Assembly: GCA_030549495.1 (NCBI GenBank)
Contig: JAUIRK010000370.1
Location: 434,001-498,000 of the forward strand
From: Nectonema munidae
Lineage: Eukaryota; Nematomorpha; Nectonematoida; Nectonematidae
Reading direction: 5' to 3'
Length of the DNA: 64,000 nucleotides
Position 1 is the stretch's first letter; each line of letters opens with the position of its first letter. Below are positions 21,949 through 33,381 of the stretch, in pieces. The notes beneath the pieces were generated by a model. It did no database searches. It had not been told where the DNA came from and saw only the letters and a list, made by a program, of their open reading frames with translations. The translations under genes and the position numbers were made by a program.

Positions 21949-23746
21949 CAGGGCTTCCCGACCTTTTTGTTGCTGTTTACCATTTATGGACTTATACTGT
22001 AGGTACGTACCACCTAACTTTGATTAGTTTTTGACCATAAAAGAACTATACTAAAAGGTTAACAATAACATAAACAATAATATATAAATATAATACAAGT
22101 AAACGAATCCGCATAAAAAATTAAACAAAACTAAACTTAATTAATAAACAAGCAAAATATTTAACTTATCGAACAATTAGTACCCGTATGTCAATGCGAT
22201 GGCTGGACATGCTTTTCTTCTACTAGTTTTGCAAGCCGTGAAGATATTATGCTCATACACCATCGGAAATTGTGTTCTGGATTTACGAAACGATTTCTTG
22301 TTGGCCAATTTATGATTTTCACCTTCATCGCACTGCAAATCGATGAGTTCTTGTTCACCAGTTCCCACTGTGAGATCATCAGTGTTAATAGTAGTGAATG
22401 GATTCTGAATGTAAGTGCATGTTTGTGCATCACGATCATTGAAAAAGTACTGCCTGATTTCATCTTTCAACAGAAGGAGATCTCTTGACCAAATGCAATA
22501 CTAGGCTCCCTCCTCTTGCCACATTCTCACACATTTCAAACGGTCTGTTCTCAATCCACAAATCCAGCTTTCGAGTAAATGCAGTCAATTTGATTGAGAA
22601 AACAATGATGTTACTTTCAGCGCCCTGAGAAAAATTGAAATGATACATGACTTGAAAAATATCTGACGGGTAGGCAAGGTAAGGAATGAAGTTTTCATCT
22701 TCAAGGATCTTCAGAACTTCGTGATCTTTTGTTTGGAAAAACTGAAGCAGCACAAAAAAGAGCCTAATGGTATTCCCTCGAGACAGACACCTCACTTCCG
22801 TATGAAAAGCAATCACGTGTATTCTGATCCGATATCCTCACAGATGACCTTGAAGAGACGACTAATTAGGGCAAATGTCATAATGTAGTTTACCATCTTA
22901 ACCACCCCTTTCAAGCTTGTCTTCATATCAAGAGGTAGAACTTTAGCAGAGAGAGAAAATCGATGTATGTACAGTGAACAAAACTGACAGATGGAGATAC
23001 TGCTTACACCCGAGCTTGGAACCCAGATTTTCTCCCAAGCATTATAGGAGCGCCGTCAGTTGTGCAACCAACTAGCTTGGTCCATTGGAGACCTTTTTCT
23101 TTGAAAAAGGTTTCATAAGCTCGAACACGTCTTCTGCTTTTGTTGTAGTTGTCATTTCATTGGTCAAGAGTAATTCACTTCGAATTGCATCATTAGCAGC
23201 ATAACGCAAATATACCAGAAGCTGTGCGCAGTTTAACACGTTCGTTGATTCGTCCAGTTGTATTGCAAATCCATATTTTGAGCTAAATGTCTTCATACAC
23301 ACGACACATCGTGCCACAGATTCTTCCCTATTCTTCAATTCATAGAACCAAAATTAATATATTGATCGCTATACTGTCGTTTGGGCATCTTGATTTGACG
23401 CTATAATAATCTGAAATAAAACTAAAAGTTGCTTTTTAATATATTGAATATATATAATAATTTACATAATAATCGATAAAAATAAACAATCACGAAGATG
23501 GTAAGTTAATTAATCACAGCACTGTACCTACTAAGTCAACAGAATGTGTGTGCAGGGTACATTATACCCATATGCACATATTTACTTGTATTACAGTTGA
23601 GGAACTAAAAAAAGAACTTTAGCCAAATTCACATTACACACATTTCTCTGTATGGGAATTTCTGTGAAAACAAGTACTTTTTTTTAATTTTTGGAAAACA
23701 TCTCGCGTACCACCAGGGGTACGCGTACCACAGGTTGGGAACCCTG
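21949..23746 (-). mobile_element. hAT DNA transposon nested in the LTR element
   Basis: An exact 8-base target duplication CTCTAAGG (21941-21948 and 23747-23754) flanks the 1798-base element. Ends are inverted: CAGGGCTTCCCGACC on the left, and CAGGGTTCCCAACC read from the right. Eight-base duplications with CAGGG ends are standard for hAT. It lies in the integrase region of the Gypsy-like element and so inserted after it. Confidence 0.93.
22191..23388 (-). pseudogene. Defective ZBED5-like hAT transposase
   Basis: It begins MPKRQYSDQYINFG at 23388, followed by CVVCMKTFS of a BED zinc finger, then passes almost directly to FAIQLDESTNVLNCAQLLVY, the first core block. The second half of the BED finger and the stretch after it are missing, so the copy is internally deleted. 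Further on come GCTTDGAP (near 23060), HTEVRCLSRGN (near 22790) and a C-terminus ending VEEKHVQPSH. ZBED5-type transposases share these blocks. The blocks lie in several frames with stops between, so the copy cannot make transposase. Confidence 0.85.
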
Positions 23747-26700
23747 CTCTAAGGCATGGTGATTGTTCAAACATTTTTTCTTGAATAAATTTAATTGAAT
23801 AACAAATGCTGCAGGATTCGTGAATTTTTTCGCTAGTTTGATCACTCAATAAAGCATAAAAATAACTATTGAAAATTAAATTTAGTTGTGATTAAACTGG
23901 AGATGCAAAGCATGAGGATACCTGGAAGAAATAGTTTTGGCACCACAATAAGTTGTTTTGTTGTAGAAAATGAAATACATTTCTCAACAATGAGTATACA
24001 CATGTTGTCAATTTTAACAACTTCTAACAAGCGTTTTATATCTTTAATAAGTTTTCCCTTTTTAGATGGTTTCGTTCCATTCAGTAAGTGAGCATATACC
24101 CTTCTTAGAATGGGACAATCTTTCTGTGATGCGGTCCATGTTATTTTTTTCGTGAAAAGCATTTTTGATTTACCTTTAAGGACATCTTCAATACTTATTG
24201 TATTTACAACAGATATTATGGACTCTTTGATAAATCCACAGATTTGACGGTTTCTGTCTTGACATGACTGTGGATATCGAGAAGAAAAATCGCTCAAAAG
24301 ATTGTCGGAATCTTTAATATGACGTAGTTTAACGTTGATTCCACTTAGCGTAGTTAAAAATGATGAAAGACTTGCTGAAATCGAAAAATGAACCTGTTGT
24401 AGACTTTGATATGTTTCAACGCAGAATTTTAAATCTGTTAAAACGTTTGTTAGTTATTTTGATTCTTTAATGTATGGGGTAAAATGCCTAAGTGCTGTTG
24501 AGATAGCTAAAGCTTCTACTTTCTCATGGAAACCAATTTAATCAATGATATTTAAGTTTGAACCTGAAAAATTCTCCAAGTTTTTGTTTACAATTTCTTT
24601 GTAGAAGTAGCGTAGCTCCTAAGCTTTTATTTATTGGAGGAGCATCCACTGTAATTTTAAAATTATCTGGGAATTGTTAAAACTTCTGATGATTTTAATA
24701 AATTTTATGGCGGCTTCCAAAGGAGAAAGAATTAAAGAATATCTTGGTACAGATCGTGAAATTGCTCTATAAGCTCCCAGAAAAGAACGCATAGAAGAGC
24801 ATCTAGAAGATTTTCTCTTATTTATAAAAAAGATATTTTATGATTACTTGGTGATATTGTTCCTTTATTCTAGTTCTATCCTAAAATTAGTGTTTTTTTT
24901 GACAGATAATAGTTTTTTGCGCCAAAAAGTTCAAGTCATTTTCATAAAGTTATAAAGATCATGAATAGTCTCACCTCCAATAAACAAGTCATCTGCAATT
25001 ACTGTTATTAAACCTTCCTGAAAAAAATCACCAAAGACTCTATTCTTTAATTCTTAGAGAAATTCAGAAGAAACAGGCATTCCATTGCTGAGCCAGTGTG
25101 GACTGATATCTTTAAAAGAAGTCATTCTAAATGAATCTGAAATATTTTTTGGTCAATTCAGATTTTATTAAGAATCTAAATAATGATATCGTCCTCAGGA
25201 CTTCATCACAGTATATAGAACGTGTAGGTAAAATTCTTGTATATGGACTCAAATTATTGAAAGCTGTTACAAATCTCATTGACCCATCCTCTTTTTTTAT
25301 TACGAAACTTGGCGAGACAAATTTGACGCAAATGCCAATGTCTTCACGCTTTGCCAAAACTCCGAGTTTTTCAAGATTATCAGCCTCTTCTTGTAGTCAT
25401 TGAAGATTTGCTTGGTTATAATGAGGAAGTCTTCCTTTTTCCGATCGAGGTTCAATAGCTCCAATTAAAATACTTGCAAGAATTTGTTCCCTTTTTCCAT
25501 TATAAACTTTAAAATTAGGAGAAAAAACTTCATCAAATTTTAGATGTATCTTTTCAAACATGGGCTTTTCTTTATCAGAGAGCAAGTCACCCGGATCAAT
25601 AGAAATTTTTGATGAATATTATATATTGCTTAACTTCATTTTTTGTCCTTTTTTTATTATAATCTTCTCCTCTTGATTAAAATGTATGATGAACCATGGC
25701 GTGTTGATTTTTATTGAGGGTAATTAGTACGTTTGTATCATTGGGTATCCTTATAGTATCATTTATTACTTTTGTTAAAAACGGATTAACCCAGCTTTTT
25801 TCTAAATTTCTCTGTATGTTTGGCTCCACTGCAACATCTCCTTGAAATCTTCCCAACGTCTTATCTTTTATTTCAAAATACTCACTTGGAAGTAAGTTTT
25901 GTTTGTTTTGTTTTCTTACCATGTTTGTTTTTGTGTTGCTATTAGGAAGAACCTGGCGAGCTTCCATAGTGGAAAAACCTGCCTCTGAAGCTAATAATTT
26001 AATCTTTGATATAGACTTTGATGTCATTTGCTTTGCAAAAAGGTATGCCCGCAAGTATGTTATACTCCATATGTTCCAGCAAAAGACCTTTAATGCTAAC
26101 ATTATCCTTTATTTTCAAACACTAAGTAATTTCCCCACATGTCGGGAGAATATATTTATCTGCTGATCTTGCTTTATGTTGTGTATAACGATGTAACATT
26201 TCAAGTTTCTTTATGAATGATAGAGATATGATGGAAGTGGTAGCCCCAGTATCAATCATTAAGCGGCAAGGTGTTCGATCGCAGAACCCATCCAAATAAG
26301 GTGAAATTCTACACCCAACTTTTAAAATTACATCTCTTTCGGAAGCTTCCTATTTTATTGAATTAATGGAATAATCTTCTATGGGATTGAGTTTATTTGA
26401 GGAAATTTGGAAAGCTCTTGAAATTTCAGCTTTGTTCTTATTTGGTAAATGTCAACAATGAGCAATATTATGGCCTAATAATGAAGGGCCATTACTTTTC
26501 AAAAAAAAATCCCAATTTTTTTTCATATATTTATTTTTACATAAACTTTTGTAGTTTTTATTATTAGAGTAGCCAAAATTCTTTTCTTAAATTTGATAGC
26601 CGTTAAAAGCCCTCGTAATTTTAACACTTGTTTCTTCTTGAGTATCAATCTCCTTGAGAAGAGAGTCGATTGAAACAACCATTAAAGGTGGATATCTTTT

Positions 26701-27336
26701 AAAGTATAGGTGTGCAATTCATGTGCATAAGCGCGCGCTAAATTGTCGGTAATCTTATATCAATCAAATTCAAACTAGAAACACTGCAAGTCTTTCTGTA
26801 GAAGGAGACATAATTTATCACTTCATACCTTTTTTCAATCGTGAATTAAACTTTAAGAAATAGTAAGAAAATTATCTTCGAGATGATACGTTGGGAAAAA
26901 GTTTCATACTGTTCTTCCTTACCTAAACAGATGTTGCTTACGTTTAGAAAATTTACCTTATTTTGTGAAAAATAGTAATATTTTCGGATTTGCCAAATCC
27001 AATTTAAGCTCGTACTGTTTTTAATAATGACATTTCTGAATAATGGGGGTGAAAACATCGCAAACAATCTAAACCTTTTCTAAGAAAATAGCCTTTTGAA
27101 ATCAAGTCTTTCTTTGACCAATAGGAATATCTTCTAAGTCTCAAGTAAACCACTATTTTTTTATTTGATGTGTTTCCCAAGAAGTTTCCAGCAGACACCA
27201 AAATTCTGAACTCACAGAAAGATGAAATACATTGCCAATTCGAGAAGGATGACAAAGATTCCTTTTCTAACAGAGACCATTGCTTTGGAGGTCTAAACAA
27301 CATGATTATATTTGTATCCCACCGTTGCCACCACGC

Positions 27337-27542
27337 TAATAAAGTAGATAGGCTTTATTGTGATCGAGGAAAAAAAGAAAGTGACACCACATGATTGAAG
27401 AGAAGATATATATATACGGTTCGTCAGACATCAATTATCTTAAGAGATAATCATGGCTAGTACAGATAATTTAGTTTTAAACAAAAGTAGCCTTGGTGGA
27501 AAGAAAGGAGTATAATTTGCAATTAAGAGAATTCCGTGGCGC
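27337..27542 (-). repeat. 5' LTR of the Gypsy-like element
   Basis: Direct repeat partner of 20817-21044. Its outer end lies about 184 bases before the TOM22 start codon, in opposite orientation to that gene. Confidence 0.85.
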
Positions 27543-27726
27543 TGGGTAATGTGACATGCAAGAGATTTTATTTATTTATTAAATATATAAATAGAACAAA
27601 AATATTCTTATAAATAGCACAAAAATCGAAATAAAAATTCATCGTTCTTAATTTTTAAATACAAATTAAAAAATATATTATTTAATTTTTTTTTCTATTT
27701 TAATTAATCTTATTCAATAGTTTAAA
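27543..27726 (+). promoter_or_regulatory. TOM22 5' flank squeezed against an LTR
   Basis: Only 184 bases separate the LTR edge from the TOM22 ATG. They are very AT-rich, with no convincing TATA box or initiator. The core promoter or 5' UTR must lie here, overlap the LTR, or use an upstream exon. Confidence 0.4.
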
Positions 27727-27894
27727 ATGTCAATTTTTGAGATAAGTGAAACCGATGATTTTTTGAATGTTAATCAAGGCTCTTTTGCCAAAGGTATGGA
27801 ATTCAATGTAAAAAATACAAACGAAACAACTCTCAAAAGTTCAATGGAATCTATGTTAACTTCTACAACTGAAATAGTTGAGGATGATTGTGAA
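27727..27894 (+). CDS. TOMM22: TOM22 exon 1 (residues 1-56)
   Basis: Encodes the acidic N-terminus beginning MSIFEISETDDF and ending EIVEDDCE. Donor GTAAAA, phase 0. The N-terminus is poorly conserved in the family, so support comes from acidity, open frame and correct joining to exon 2. Confidence 0.85.
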
Positions 27895-30800
27895 GTAAAA
27901 TATATTTTCGTACTATTAATCCTATGGTTACATGACGTTTTGTACCCAAGACTTTATTTGAATTATGTAATGCCCAGATTAGATGCGAAATCTGACAAAC
28001 CCGTAGGTTGAGTGAATATATTTAACCTAGTATATAATATATCTATAACAAAATTGTCAACATTTTGGGCTTATAATAAACTTACTCTTCTTAATAGTTT
28101 TATTTAGAATGTTATATATTTATTTCAAAAAGTCCCAGTCCTTTCGTCGCCAAAAAATTAACATTTAAACACACGTTTAAAAATATCTTATCCACATAAA
28201 AGACTTTAGATTTAATTTCACTCATTTAAACATGAAAGCATAAAGATTTTTTGCTGGCAAGTTTTCAACATTTAGCTCTCCCCAATTTTTGATAATCATA
28301 CCTTGCATTCTTCTATAGGTAAGACGCTGCTATCGCAACACCGCTCCTATAAAAACATTAATTGTAGATTGACATTTTAGCGTCGTCGTAAAGCTGTCTA
28401 ATCAGCAAGTACATATTCAACGATGGATGTAAATTTGTGTTGTTTTTTAAACGCGTATGCAAGCCCTCAACGTCGTTATTTATCATATTGGCCTCGTAAA
28501 AACAGACCAAGTCTCAATGGTCTGTCTCAAATTGTCAATGAAGGGGACAAATATTTTTTTAGCACATATACAAACAATTCTTTATAGTTTAAAACAATGG
28601 AGTCGTGGAGCCCTTGTGTGATTAATTTTGTTTGAAGTCTCTCCAACTGGTGTCTTCAGAGAAGAAGCAGGGGGAACAATCTTTAAAAATGATAAAAATA
28701 ATTATCCTCTCTGATCTGAAAGAACGATTCTATACCCTGGATGCAACTTTAGCTCATAATGCATCCATTTTTGATAGGATGGAATATCCACGGTTGAAGA
28801 AACTGATAGATTTTTGGGATCCTGAGCTCTATCAACTGGTATAACATTTCAAAATGCTTCTATCTAGCATTGGAGTTCTAGTTGATTCCTTTGCAAAAGA
28901 ACTGTTGCTTGATTAGTGCTACAGATTGAAGCTACTGTAAAAAGATCAATCGTAGCAAATAGGTTATGCTACACCTTGAAGTATTTACAGTGTTGTCCAA
29001 ACTTATGCTAATTGTCTTGGCTTTACCAAGTTCTTCTGTTTGTTAACAAAATCAGTTCAACAAAATGATCTGCATCAAAACAGATCTTGGGTCAAGACTG
29101 ATAAGATACGAACTTTATTTATTTTTGCTTGACGGCCTCAGTGATACTTCACTTAAGGACTTTGATCTAACTAAATGAAAGTATTAGGTTCGCTATGCAA
29201 TGCATCCGGTGTACAGAGACATTACAGTGAAAGAAAATAACCTACACTATTTCTATCTGTATGTAGAGGTAGGAAATAAATTGCATATCTTTCGGTTATT
29301 TATATAGATTTGCATATGAATGATATATGTCAAAGCTTATATGTATGTGCAACTGAAAATTTTAACGCCCTTAGAATGTGTGTTCTGGCTTATTCCTTGT
29401 ATTTTGGAAGTCAATAAAATGAAGATAACTGAATTGGTATGAAAAGCATACTTAGCTTATTTTAATATGAAAATAGGTGATAAAGATAAACTGTGCTTTT
29501 CACATAATGTAATAAACCATGCGCTAAAAGTTTGTAAAAACAGCTAGCATTCGCAATTTTGACGGTATGGCCATAGCAAAAAATAGGTAGATAACTGTTA
29601 CTTTTGGCCTACAAAGACATCCTCCTATAGCAAGAAAGTTAGTTAGAAAATACGTTATTCAGATTGAAGTTGAGCAATTCGCCTCTTGCCTCATTCCAAT
29701 GAAGTACTTTAGATGTATTCACAAGACTACTTTTATTTTAAGATAACAGTAATATATGTGGATTCAATGAAAATAAAGATGAGAGTGATACGGATTTTCT
29801 AAGTATATAAACCAAAGAAAGTGAAATTCTAAATCAAGAAAAACTAAAAAGAAGTCAAAGAGTTATCTAAACTTCTAGCTTCTAGACTCGAAGAAAAATC
29901 TGCTACCGAAACAAAGTAATGTAACATCTTAGAAAAAAATGTCTTCAAATTTTTTAAATTGAAAATATTTTTAGTGCTGTGACGTAGCGAGATTGATTGA
30001 TGTATTGTGTTCTCTGAATCAAATGAAAGGAGACTATTTTTAGAAAGTTCAAAAAAGTCTGTTACTTTATAATGGAAACGGATTAGTGGCATTCATATCG
30101 CCCACTCTCTGCACTTAAAAGAAAAACACGATCGATAGCATCAATACTTGATTTACCTAAATACGATGACCATAAATTGATCATGTCTTAATCCTACAAT
30201 GGTCAACTTTTTACTTGCTCAACAAATACGGTGTGTAAATGTCCATGTTTTTTGTGCTTGTCAAATAGCCGAGCAAAGAAAAAGCATCGCGAATGGAAGA
30301 TAAAGTTTGACTATTGGATATCATAATATTATACTTAAACCACTTTTTGATAGGGAGAAATAATTTTTCCACCTCTTCATATCAATCTAGATCTGATGAC
30401 ACATTTTGTCAGAGCACTTTCTGAGGGAAAGAATACTTTTAGGTTTATTATTAAAACATTTTCTAGGGTATACAAGTTTTTATTTTTGATGTAACACAAA
30501 TTAGAAATTTATTATGGTGTCTTTCTGAAAGAGTTTTTAGGAAGTAAAAGAGATGCAAACTTAAAAGATTTATTGTAAATTTTACTTTAAATTTTTATGT
30601 TTTAGGGGAACTCTTTCATTAAATTATCAAATTCATGGAGAAAAGATATCATGCTTGATCAAATGAAATATTAGGGTTGACTACTGTTCGAGTATTCAAA
30701 TAGAGTGTTTAGACATCAAACATACTACACGTTCTTGTAAGAAATAATTCGTTCCATAATCTTATTAGATTTATTAAATTTTGAGTTATAGAACTCATTG

Positions 30801-33361
30801 TCCTTTATTATCAAATAAAGCGAAAATAGATCCATTTTATACTGGATGATGATAGTGTAAACTAAGGATAAAGACGTGTAATTTATTTTTAGTTGGATGA
30901 AACTTTTGGAGAGAGATTACTTGGCCTAACAGAAATGGTTCCAGAATCGATTCGAAATCTTTTACTAAAATCGACATACCATGGTTCGAGTGCTGGACAG
31001 TGTGTGTTTTCATTTTCAAGAAGCTTACTATGGATATTTTTTTCGTCAGCAGCTTTACTCATTGCTCCCGTTGCGATTGAAGCTGAAAGACTATCAATGA
31101 TTGCTGCTAATCAAAAACAAAGAAATCAGGTTAGCATTTATTTATTTGATGTATTCCTAACGAATTTGATAAAAAATTAAATTTTGTCTATGATATATTG
31201 TTTTATTTTCATTTTAAATTGCTAACTAGAAATTTTAGATCCATGCTATCAACCCCTTTCCATTTGTTGCCTGAACTGATTGATTTAACTTTTCTGAGCC
31301 TTCGTTCATTTCAATCTTTTTGGCATTCGTACCAAGACCTTAATTTGAGAATGTTTAGTAGAATATTGTAAGTGAAATGAGATCATTTAAACGGTGACAA
31401 TCGCATGGCCATGCAATCTGTTTATAATTTTTTAAGTTTATTTTAAATCTGTATCTGAAACTCAACCGTAAAACATGTAAAGTAATATGCAAAGCATACT
31501 CACAAACCAAACAACTCTTGTAATGATATGAAAAAAATATAAAATTGAAAAAATTCCAAAAAATTCCTCCCCCCCTTTAAAATATTGTATATCTTTTATA
31601 AAAAAAATTTAAGTTCGATGGAACTATGATAAAAAAATAGTTCGCCGACCATTCTGACAGTGTCATAGCCAGGAATTTAATAGAGACACATACTTTTTTC
31701 ATAACACATTTTTCTCAGGAGGAGGTGTGCTCTGGCTACGCCACTGCCTGCTTTCATTATCCCTATATATTTTTTTGTATCCATTTGACTGCAAGAAACA
31801 AGTAGACTATTTTTTCCAAATCCCGTTTCATTATCATCTTTCTTAAATAGAAATATAGTGCAGTTGTTCCCAAAGAAAGTAGTAGCGCTCCAAGGGGGCG
31901 TTATGAAAAGTTATGAATAAGAAATATTAGGTGTTTATTTTTTTAATATTTTGTATAATTTGTGATAGTTGTTATCCTTTGGAAAATGATTTATAAAAGT
32001 ACCTATAAATTTTGGATATCAAAAAAGATAAAATTGTCTGGGAAGTGAGTAAAATCCCTTCCATATTCTTTCCCATAGATTGTACTGTATGGTAGAAAAT
32101 GGATTTAGTTGTAAATAAATTGTAGGTAATGAAAGATAGCGTATGGATACATGTGAGTACTGATATCAGAATTAATTTCCATAACATCAAACCAAACATT
32201 CAAATTTAGGGGATAACAGGAGTTCCCAAACTTATTCCTATTATTTCCCCTCCACATGGCGTAATCATTTAAATTTTCCCCTTGTGGATATAAATATTCA
32301 AAAAAAAATTTCATAAATTTGTTCCGTGGAGTTGGATTGAAAATTTCAAAGAAAAAAAATCATTCAGAAAAATTAAGTTGCTTTTTCTTCACCAGTGTAG
32401 TAATATCAGAAGTTTTGGCAGGGGCACGTAGAATGTCACATTCTATCTCAAGACGGTTTAGTGCTTTTTGGCTTCATCGCAAATAAAGTTGAAAAACCAG
32501 ACTGACAAAGATAGGTTGTTGAAAATAAAATGAATATTGGAACTTTGGTCTCATAAAAAAAAAATTAGTGAAACAGAGTAGGAAGCAAAGAGTGAACAAA
32601 ATGACATATTAAAAGTAATTTCTATGTCGCGACATGTTCAATAAAAATAAATAATGTATTACTATTTCACATGAATTAGATTTGTCAGCTGTCAGCAATA
32701 GACAAATAATAATCCATGCATTTTTCACATTTATTATTCCCTTAGTCGTTCACATTACAAAGGGGTTTAATATTGGAAAACTAGGAGTTATTTATAATTT
32801 CTTATCGAAAAAATTGGTAAACTAAGATACTCTCTGTATAAAAAAAACTACTGCCCGTTTAAAAAAATGTTTATAAAGATTTTACTCTATTTAATTTCAT
32901 ATATTTACGAAAAATCAATTGTTACTCAAATCTTACATAAACAATAATTTTTTTATAAAAAATAACAGCTATTTCAAAATTATCAATTTATAAATAGCCG
33001 TGTAATTATTAAAGCTCTAAATTTCCTCCGTTTGGAAAAGCTCCACTAAATTAATGGGTAATATTGAAGTCAATGCATTTCTTATTGGTAAGGGGGCGTT
33101 GAGTAGGAAAGTTAGGGAAACACTGGTATTACGCTTTTCTGCTACAAAAATATTCTTCAAAATTACGATGCTTTGTGGCTGTACCACGCTGGTTACCAAT
33201 TGTATAGCCTGTGAGTATTCTTATCCTTTCAAGTACGTATTTTATTTGTTAAGATTTTACTTGGGCCGAATGCTGTTACCGGTAAAAATTCTCTCATGAT
33301 GCCTTCTATGCTCTCGCCTGTTCCCGCTAGCGATTCACTTCCTTCACCTCCACAAGCTTAA
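27727..33361 (+). CDS. TOMM22: TOM22, mitochondrial import receptor subunit, three coding exons
   Basis: Family knowledge: TOM22 is the tail-anchored central receptor of the TOM complex in the mitochondrial outer membrane. Its acidic cytosolic domain receives presequences and it docks with TOM20 and TOM40. Seen: exons 27727-27894, 30893-31129 and 33254-33361 join in phase 0 at GT-AG sites to give 170 residues (human 142). Residues 1-56 are polar and acidic. Residues 57-75 carry LDETFGERLLGLTEMVPES, almost the human LDETLSERLWGLTEMFPER. A hydrophobic segment at about 100-118 (SLLWIFFSSAALLIAPVAI) is the membrane anchor, followed by EAERL (human ETEKL). The C-terminus in the intermembrane space begins ILLGPN, identical to human ILLGPN, and is proline/serine-rich. 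The start is the first ATG of exon 1. The 5' flank is unusual: an LTR ends about 180 bases upstream. Confidence 0.96.
28400..30800 (+). pseudogene. Decayed interspersed-element coding remnants in TOM22 intron 1
   Basis: On the + strand, short blocks such as PLFDREK followed by FPPLHINLDLM (30335-30400) and then KRDANLKDLL (about 30545-30575) recall a repeat-encoded protein common in arthropod genomes (PPLHIKLGLM, SKRDVNY). I cannot name the element class with confidence. A 70-residue frame at 28632-28844 may belong to the same copy. The frame is broken repeatedly. Confidence 0.4.
30893..31129 (+). CDS. TOMM22: TOM22 exon 2 (residues 57-135), core and membrane anchor
   Basis: Starts after TTTTTAG and contains ERLLGLTEM, the membrane segment and NQKQRNQ. 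Donor GTTAGC, phase 0. This exon alone identifies the gene. Confidence 0.96.
31658..31746. mobile_element. Short hAT-type MITE in TOM22 intron 2
   Basis: Begins CAGTGTCATAGCCAGG and ends TGGCTACGCCACTG, an inverted pair of the CAGTGGCGTAGCCA type also seen at 39908-40059. 89 bases long. No clear target duplication remains. Confidence 0.6.
31861..32230. other. Possible hAT edges in TOM22 intron 2
   Basis: CAGTTGTTCCCAAAG at 31861 (followed by CTCCAAGGGGGCGTTATG) and CAGGAGTTCCCAAAC at about 32207 both resemble hAT terminal repeats. They have the same orientation and no partner end was found, so they are probably fragments. Confidence 0.3.
33254..33361 (+). CDS. TOMM22: TOM22 exon 3 (residues 136-170) and stop
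   Basis: Starts after GTTAAG with ILLGPNAVTG and ends SLPSPPQA before TAA. The family tail also begins ILLGPN and is proline-rich, which fixes the acceptor. Confidence 0.92.
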   Translation: MLLGPNAVTGKNSLMMPSMLSPVPASDSLPSPPQA

Positions 33362-33375
33362 TGGATGTCATTTTA

Positions 33376-33381
33376 AATAAA
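33376..33381 (+). promoter_or_regulatory. Candidate poly(A) signal of TOM22
   Basis: AATAAA lies 15 bases after the stop codon. This is a plausible but close position, and other A/T-rich hexamers occur downstream. Confidence 0.5.

Larger units (their letters stand above)
20817..27542 (-). mobile_element. Old, broken Ty3/Gypsy-like LTR retrotransposon
   Basis: Two direct repeats of 205-230 bases (20817-21044 and 27337-27542) bound the element. Between them, reading on the minus strand, I recognise in order: gag-like sequence (about 26.7-27.3 kb), an aspartic protease site with DTGA (near 26250), reverse transcriptase (about 25.1-25.6 kb), the integrase zinc-binding region (23.9-24.3 kb) and integrase core and C-terminal parts (21.4-21.95 kb). 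Protease, then RT, then integrase is the Ty3/Gypsy order. The coding part is broken in well over ten places. The LTRs agree at roughly 80-85% by eye, so the insertion is old. A hAT transposon sits inside the integrase region. Confidence 0.85.

Noticed and set aside
33017-33299. Overlapping frames of 60 and 81 residues on opposite strands before TOM22 exon 3
   Set aside because: They lie in intron 2, conflict with the clear acceptor at 33253 and show no known motif.
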